Position numbers and translations under genes: made by a program. A stretch of 64,000 bases of DNA from Bugula neritina (taxonomy: Eukaryota > Bryozoa > Gymnolaemata > Cheilostomatida > Bugulidae), in assembly GCA_964035545.1 (NCBI GenBank), contig OZ037767.1, forward strand, positions 23,417,128-23,481,127, read 5' to 3'. Shown piece by piece: positions 48,555-57,500 of the stretch (positions within the stretch are counted from its first letter, which is position 1; the number at the start of each line of letters is the position of its first letter). Below the pieces are notes generated by a model. That model saw nothing but the letters and a program-made list of their open reading frames with translations, had not been told where the DNA came from and did no database searches.

Positions 48555-51500
48555 TCAAAAGAATGCCCTACATCTTTCATGAAGTACCTATAAGAGACAA
48601 AACAACCTATCAGTCAAAGTATTCATGAAAACTACCATTACTTCTTTACAAACAACCAAAGGATTCATTTTTAATTTCAATTTTATGTAATTAAAATAAC
48701 AAAAATATTTTCAACTGAATAAAAAATTATCTGACTAGCAGAACTAACAGAATATAACACCTTCAAGTGCTGTGTATACCTTACGAGTTCTTTCTTGGAC
48801 GATTTCTTCAACACCTAACTCGGATTGCAGTGATCGCAACTAAAAACATAAAAATTGACTGAGCTGAAGTATGCAGGTGAAAATAAATGGTGAGATTTTT
48901 TTACCATGATAAGAAATCTCTTTTCACTTTTTGATAACTTCAAAATATGTAAATTTCAAGGTTGTTACAGTAGGGCCAAAACGCCCAACTACATAACTAT
49001 TAATGCTAATGGACAGAAGTTAAATCACAATTTGAGCTTCTTAAAAAGTCATTACACCAAAAAGATAGTAATGGCCACCCTTTGCTTTGATCTAAGGCAA
49101 AATATTAAAGTTGGCAAACACCTAGCATAGAACTACAATCTTGGAAAAGAAATTTATTATTCAATACTGCAAATACTATACCTTGATTTGAGCATTACTG
49201 AAAGCTTTTCTTGCTTGTCTTTCATTTGAAAAATCTGAAACATCTTTGGCTTTCCTAAGTCTTTCAGTATTTTCAGCGTGATATGAGATACATTTCTTTA
49301 TTGCTTCTTCCCGAGCCTTATGTGATTTGTCTAGCTACAGAAATAACTAAGCAATATTACTGTAATGCATTTCTTTTCGTGGATAACCATGGCCATCATG
49401 AAATTTTGCATTCTTGTCAGTGTATTGCATATTTCTAACATGTTAGAATTAAACCTAATATAATGAAAGTTAGCAATTTTTAGGTTATAACAGCTTGCAA
49501 CTTAGCATAAACTCAAATGTAAAAGCAAGTATAAAGTCATACCAAATTATATACAAACATTTAAAATAGTAAGAGCCATTACAAAGTTTGCATTATAGTT
49601 TCAAAAGAATAAATTTTCCGTTCTAATGAAGTGCACAAATCTTTCGACATTGGTTGAATGAACAGCCTTCAGTCAGCTTTGTAAAAAATTGGCAACTTAT
49701 GAGTTGAAAAGCAATTCTCAGCAACAACTAATATGTCTAACAATAGTGTGGAAACCCGAAACTTGAAAAAATATATATTATGTAAAATATTTTCCAGTAT
49801 ACTCACAATATTACTGAGAAAACTGCAAAAAAAAAACAAAATATGTTTCTACAGAACTATAACTTTCCTAAAAAATTTGGAAATAAAACTATATAGATGA
49901 ATATTGCGAAAACTAAATGGAAATTTATTAATTATGAGAATAATGGGCTACAGTGAAGTATTATAAAATGAAGTCAGGTAGTGTTTAACGACATAGTTGA
50001 GAGTTGAAAGTGATGTGTTAGGATATAATGATACATAACAAACTTTCGGCACTAATAATTTCAATGACTTGATCTAACAAATACAGCTGGGCTACCACCA
50101 CTCAATCTGGTGACATCATTCACTGAATTTAACTCTCACAATTTCTACTGAAACCATAAGTTACCAACATGACTGTTTTTAGTTGCAAGTGATTTAGTTT
50201 TGGGTGAACAATTACCACTGTTTCTTATTCACACTAGGCTATGTAGCAGTGCTTACATTTTCTTTAATTTCTTTACATTTTTCTTGAATGTTAGTTTCCT
50301 TTCTAAATGACTCAATGGATGGAATGGTGGAATTAATTAAATTTATAATAATGTCATCATTCTTCCTTTGTCTATCAAGCAAATCCTAAAACATAAACAA
50401 AAAATAGTCAGATTACTAAAGAAATATTTGGAGACCAAAATAATTACTTTTATGAAACAAAAGCTTCAGCTCAAAATTAGTTTGAAACAATTTTGAATAT
50501 CCCTTCCCCTACAACATCATATGACCAGGAGCTTTTCATGCTTCGAGAGTGTGACCTCAGTGCAACCAAGAAGATACACTTTATTCAATATAAAAGCATA
50601 AAAGAAAAATTGAAGTTGTACTGCAAAAAACTGCAAGATGTAGAAGCATTCTAAGAGCAAAGGGTTACTATAAGCTTTAAAAGCACTAACAATAAAGTAG
50701 AAGCATGTTTCTTGTGGAAATAGATTAACACTTCTATAATCTGGACCGTATTTGAAAGTTGTCACACGGTCTACATTAAAAAATATATATATATAAGGTA
50801 AAGTGCTAAAGTTTATAACTTGGGGCATATATTTTAGTCAAAGTAAAAAATCAATATTTATGTCATAACGCTATACTTGGCTTCTATTGAAAAAAAACAA
50901 AAAGTCTTAAAATAAATAAACATTTCAATACTGGCATTAGCAAAATTAAATAAATAAAATATAAAATCTGATTAAAAAGTAAAATATTAATATTTAAGAC
51001 AATAACAGAATATAAAATAATTATAATATATTAAGTGTCAAATTTAAAATTAATGATGATATATTATTATTGCATAAATTTGAAAGTAAAACTGTGAGTG
51101 GGATTAAAATTCGAGTGTATCAATATAAACATTAATAATATTAGTATTACTACTATTAATATTAAATTTTATCTTATCTTTACCATGAACTATTTTCCTT
51201 TTATAACCATGTCTAGTACTATAACTATTGGTATAAAAATTATCATTACTATTAGTATAACTGAAACTTACCAACTATCAAAATTAAGTTTAACTAATAC
51301 TATAAGTATAACTTAAACTATGTCTATGACTATAGGTATGTGTTGAAGAAAACAATTAATATTATATTCTTATTAATATTCATAGTTTTAGTAATACTTA
51401 TACTAATAGAAATACTGATCACTGTCTGATGGCCATGGTGATATTGATAATTATAGTCAAAATTAAAATATTTACTTCAAGTTCAATGTTCATGTTGACT

Positions 51501-54500
51501 TTGTCTCTTACTATTAGTAAAACTAAAAATAATGTAATCTTAAATTCGATGAAAACCACAAAGACAGTCAGTGTCACTACCAGTATGAGTACCGGTGTGG
51601 CGGTGTCACAATTCAAATTGAAATTGCCAAACTGAACAGAGAATCAAAATGGTCAAACTGAAACTCACTGACAGTGCGCGTGGGTGACTCTCAGTCTGAA
51701 AATTCAACCCGGGCTACACGTTTGACCATTTTGACTTTATTTTGTAATTTGCATTTAGTTTTAGTTTTACTGATTATCATTAAGATTTATTTTAAGTTTT
51801 ACGTTTATAAATATATTGTAGTAAGGACGTAATGCGCGCGTCACCCGTATTCCTTCAGCCTATCCAAGTGCGTCACGTGATAGCCCTCAGTTAGTAGTAG
51901 TTTTGCAGTAGAGCGAGCGTGCTAACTAAGCGAAGATGTAATCTCTAATCTGTGTACGTGCTGTATCTTTTATATAATTAGTAGTAAATAAACTTGGAAA
52001 CTTTTACCTAAATACTTTATTGGTGTAGATAAATAGACATAATTACAAGCTAGGAACCCACGCATAGTAGTTACATAACTTACTACAGTGGTGGCAGCGG
52101 TGGGATTTCTAGCTACTGTATGAGAACAATGAGAAGTATTAGAACATCATGGACGAGGGAGTAACTTCAATGGAAGGAGGTGAGCAGAACATTATTATAG
52201 GCCCTCTCGGAGCTGGAGAGGAGGTATATAGGAACACGTTGGAGGTTCCCGTGTTCACAGGCCGCGAGGATATTGAACAATTCGTTCAAGAATTCCGTGA
52301 AGCTGCAGCCATTACAAGATGGCCGCCAAGAGTAACCCTTACAAAACTGCGGATGGCACTGACGGGAGAAGCCAAGCCGTACGGGTGGAAGCCTAGCATA
52401 AACGGGATCATTGCTACACTACGGGCCCGTTTTGGCATGCCCGTTGCCGTCGCCAAGTCCAGGCTGCGAGGATTACTCCGCAAGACATGTACACCGCTTT
52501 CTGACCACGCCACTCTGGTGCAGAGACTGGCACGGACCGCGTATAGCGATCTGCCAGAAACACACAGACGGCACTACACATTCGAAGCCTTTGTACAGTC
52601 TCTCAACTCTTTGGACTTCCACCACCAGTTACAAGCCAAGGGAGTGACCACAATCGAGGCTGCAATCCAGGAGAACAAGGCCTACGCTGGAGCCGAGCGA
52701 CTCTATAAGACGGAAGAGACCACTCCCCAGACCTCTAGGGAACCAGACCATCCGGTCCACACAGCTGCCGCGACCACTAAACCCCCCATAGAGATGGAGA
52801 TAAGCCGCTTGATGACTAGACTGGGACAATTGGTGGCGACGATAACATACAACCACTCAAGGAAGAGTAAGAGGACGGCAGCAAAACCCCCCAGACCTAT
52901 GATGCGACGCTGGGAAAGCGGCAACCAGGGGCACCGCCACCTGAGCGGCCCACGATTCAAACGGCAGCAGAAACCACAACCTCCCCGGAGACCCCCAGAG
53001 CTCCGCGGGCACACACAGAGAGGAAAACGGGGTGGATGTCGCCAGGAGCCCGTACGGGCCCAGCAACACACCCCCCGTCAATGGCAAACACCTCGCCGAA
53101 CCAGCCAACCGGGTCGACCACGAGACCCCTTCTCTTTGCCTCTCACCAACCGCTTCAGTCCGTTACCAGTAATGGAACAGACCAGCGAGGCCCCTCAGGG
53201 CATCGGGGAGGATCAGAACGCCTCCCCGCAAGGAAACTCTCACCGGCCCCGCAAACCGCGGAACAAACGGGCACAGCCCCGTTCGGCCGAGACCGAGCAC
53301 GCTGGGGGAGTACGGGTACAACCTCACGGAGGCAGCTACTTCTTGCCAGGGAAGGTGGCCGGTAAAGCTGTCACCTTCCTGCTAGACTCCGGGTGTACCA
53401 CTAATCTCCTCAGCCGTCGGGTCTTCGACACCCTCCCTCTCAAGGAGAGGGGAGCCTTAGCTCCCTATACCGGGGAACCGGGCACCCTAGCTGACGGGTC
53501 ACGGATTCCTTTCTACGGTATCATAGAATTGGCTGGGCGCGTCCGCGACCAGGCCATTCAGGAAACCTTCGTCATCAGTCCACTGGAGGAAGATGCCATA
53601 CTGGGGATGCCGTTCTTGAAGAGACACGGGTGCCATATTGACTTTAGCAAGTCAGCCATGCTAATGGGCGGCAAAGAGCTCACCTGCGTCGACAAGTTCG
53701 GTCGTCCTCTAGCGGGAGGTGTGCAGGTAGTACGCAACTGTACTATACCCGGCCGCTCCCGGGCTACCGTTCACTGCAGAGTGAACAATAGCCAACTCTC
53801 GGGGCTAGGGGTTGTCGAAGGTGCGCACACTAGAATCCAACTCGCCAGCAGTCTTAACCGGCTGACTGACCGAGGAGAGATCTTGGTGCAGTGTGTCAAC
53901 CCCTTCTCCGAAGCGGTACAATTACCGTCAGGATCCATGCTGGGTCGCTTCCACTCCATCCAGGAGGAGGATATAGGGCTGTCGCTGGGAGCTGCGACGG
54001 AAGGTCCCCAACAGAGCCCGTCAGTTAGGCGGGGGACCGTCCCATCACACGTCAAAGAGCTATACCAGGCAGCGTGTAACGGCTGCACGGGCAACGTGGA
54101 ACGCCAGACTATGGCTCAGTTGCTACGTGATTATAGCGACGTGTTCAGCAGTGGGGACCATGACGTCAGCCTGACCACGGCCGTCCGTCATGAGATACCG
54201 CTGGCTGCAGGGACTACCCCTATTCGGCAGCCCACTAGGAGGCTGGGACCCGAGAAGGAAAAGGAGGTCAGCCAACAAGTCCAGGATCTTTTGGACCGCG
54301 GCCTCATCGAGCCAGCACATAGTGCGTGGAGTTCACCGGTCGTTCTGGTCCGAAAGAAAGACGGCAGTTGGCGGTTCTGTGTGGATTATCGCAAGCTCAA
54401 TAGCGTGACCATACAGGACGCCTACCCCTTACCCAGGATCGACGAATCTCTGGACGCCTTAGCCGGCAGCAAGTACTTCAGTACGCTAGACTTGTTGAGC

Positions 54501-57500
54501 GGCTATTGGCAGGTCCCCCTCAGCCCAGACGCCCAGGAGAAGGCGGCGTTCATCACGCGGGACGGCTTATGGAAGTGGAAAGTCCTCCCCTTCGGACTGA
54601 CTTCTGCCCCCGCCACGTTCCAGCGGCTCATGGAACAGGTCCTCAGTGGACTCCACTGGAAGACACTGCTAGTATACCTCGACGACGTCATCGTGATCTC
54701 CCCAGACTTTCAGACGCACGTCAGCCGTCTGCGGGAGGTCTTCGATCGACTCCGAGGCGCCAATCTGAAGCTCAAACCCTCCAAGTGCGCTCTCTTGCAG
54801 CCAGAGGTGAAGTACCTGGGGCACATCGTCGGCCGTCACGGTGTGGCGACGGATCCTGAAAAGGTACGAGCTATAGAAGATTGGGTAACCCCCCAGGATT
54901 TGACCGGGCTACGGGCTTTCCTGGGGCTGGTAGGGTATTACAGGCAATACATACCAGACTTTGCGGGGGTAGCGCAGCCATTAAACCGGCTCACCGCAAA
55001 GGGGGTGACCTGGCAGTGGACTCCCGTCGAACAGAGAGCGTTCGACTGCCTCAAAGGCCGCCTGCTGGAGGCCCCTATCCTGGCCTATCCAGACCCTGCC
55101 CTGGAGTACATCCTCGATACTGACGCCAGTGACCAAAATGTCGGCGCTGTGCTGTCCCAGGTGCAGGAGGGCCGCGAAGTAGTCGTGGCCTACTACAGTA
55201 AGTCTCTCTCGCCCACTGAACGAAATTACTGCACTACCCGAAAGGAATTGCTGGCAGTAATCAAGTCAGTGAAGCATTTCAGACCTTATCTATACGGCAG
55301 GAAGTTCCGCTTGCGGACCGACCACGCCTCCTTGATTTGGTTATGTAAGAGAGCAGAACCGCCCAGCCAAGTCGCCCGATGGCTCGAGGTCCTGGCTGAG
55401 TTCTCTTACCGGATCGAGCACCGACCCGGTAAGAAACACGGCAATGCTGATGGACTGAGCCGGCGACCGGACGAGGGGTGTAAACAGTGCCTCAACATCG
55501 AGAAGAGGGACGGAGGTCCTCCAAAATCCGAGTTGAGAGCACTGAACCACTCTGAAACGGAGTATGACTGGGACCAGGGTCAACTCCTACAGAAGGCCGC
55601 TACGCCCCCGGAGGCTATCCAACGCCTCCGTGCCAATCCTGTCTTGGCTGATAACGTTAGGGAGCTACGAAGACTCCAGGAGGACCTCCCTGGAGTGGTA
55701 GCCGACGTATATCGTGCCAAAAAGGAGGGGCGACGACCCAGTGAAGAACAACTGCGGCAGGGATGCACCGAGTTACGGTCGTACTGCCAACGTTGGGACT
55801 CCCTGCGGATCGGGCCAGATGGTCTGCTGACCATCACAGTGGCTGCTCACAACAACCAGTACGGCAGGAAGAGGGTGATCTGCCCAGCCGCCATACGCCG
55901 GGAGTTAGTATGGGACACCCACAAGCAAGCCCACGCCGGGGTGAGCAGGGTGCTCTCCAAGTTACAACTCCGGTGGTACTGGCCCGGCATGGAGCGTGAG
56001 GTGCGGCGTAGAGTCAAACAATGCGAAATCTGCCAGGCCAGCAAGCATGGCCGTCTCCCTGGTGAAGCGGGACGGCGTAGGCTATATGCTGGAAGGCCGT
56101 GGCAGGTGGTAGCTATCGACCTAGTCGGACCCATGCCCGTCACCCCCAGAGGAAACAGTTGGATCCTAGTATTAACCGACCACTTTACACGGTGGGCGGA
56201 TGCCCTGGCTATTCCAGATGCGTCCGCCCCCACAGTGGCCAGGGTGCTGGATCAAAATGTATTCTGCTATCTTGGATTACCTGAGCAAATACATTCGGAC
56301 CAGGGGGCTCAATTCCAGTCCCAACTGTTGAGCGACCTCTGCCGCCTCTGGGGAGTAAACCAAAGCAGGACCACCCCGTACCATCCTCAAGGCAACGGGG
56401 TGGTGGAACGCAACAATCGCATGTTGGGCGATGCACTGCGCAGTCTGCTCCTCGGCCGGGGTCAGGAGGAGTGGGATACGGTACTGCCGCAAGTCATGCG
56501 GGCCTACCGTAGTACACCACACACCAGTACGGGGGAAACCCCTAACCTCCTGATGCTCGGTCGAGAGATGCGAGTGCCTGACCACCTCACATACCACATC
56601 CCAGAGCAGGACTATACCATCCACGAGTATGCCAGTAAATTGATAGAGGACCTGAGGGCCGCACACGAAATACTGCGGGCGAAGCAGTGGCAGGTACGGC
56701 GAGAGGACTCTCAGGAACCACCTCTCTATCAAACTGGGGACTGGGTGTGGATGGTCAACTACCGTAGGCGTCGAGGACAAGCGGCTAAGCTCCAGCCTAA
56801 GTTTGTGGGACCCTACGTAGTAGTTGAGGCTATGCCCAATCATACGTACAAGTTGGAGCGATCTGGACAGGTCTCTGTCCAGAACGAAACCCGCTTGAAA
56901 CCGTATTGGGCTAGCCCAGGAGCAGCAGGAGCAGCCCCCCCGTTGTTGGAGCCCAGGAGGCAGACAGTAACGCGTGGGCGGCAACGGCATGGACCAGAGT
57001 ACGAAGTGGTCGTGCCGCGGGGAGAGGACTTGGTGAGGCAGGAGACGCCACTCCCACCAACGGAAGTGCGCCCACCGCCCCCAGTACCAAGTCTACCCCC
57101 ACCACTTCCGTTTCCGCATCCGCGTCCGGAAGTGCAAAACCCCCCCGTGGGAGGGGCTCCATCTGGAGACAACAGCGGAGAGGGGAACACCACCACCAAC
57201 GGCGGGCCAGAAACACCACAGGTGGAGCAAAATAGCCCACCAGTGAGTACGCCGCCCCAACCAACAGCTACAACTCCCTCTCCAGCTGATACGTCACCTC
57301 CCCTGGAACGGGGACAGCGTACTAGACAACCCTCAGCATACCTTAAAGACTACATATGTGACCGTGTTACAAACGGCAGTTATGAAAGTCTAGCTGGGCG
57401 CCGTACGGAAGGACTGGCAGCAAAGCGTGGGAGTTGTGAACACCACGGAAATCTCAACTTTTGCGAAGGCGGAGTAGTAAACAAAACTACTACGCCCGGG

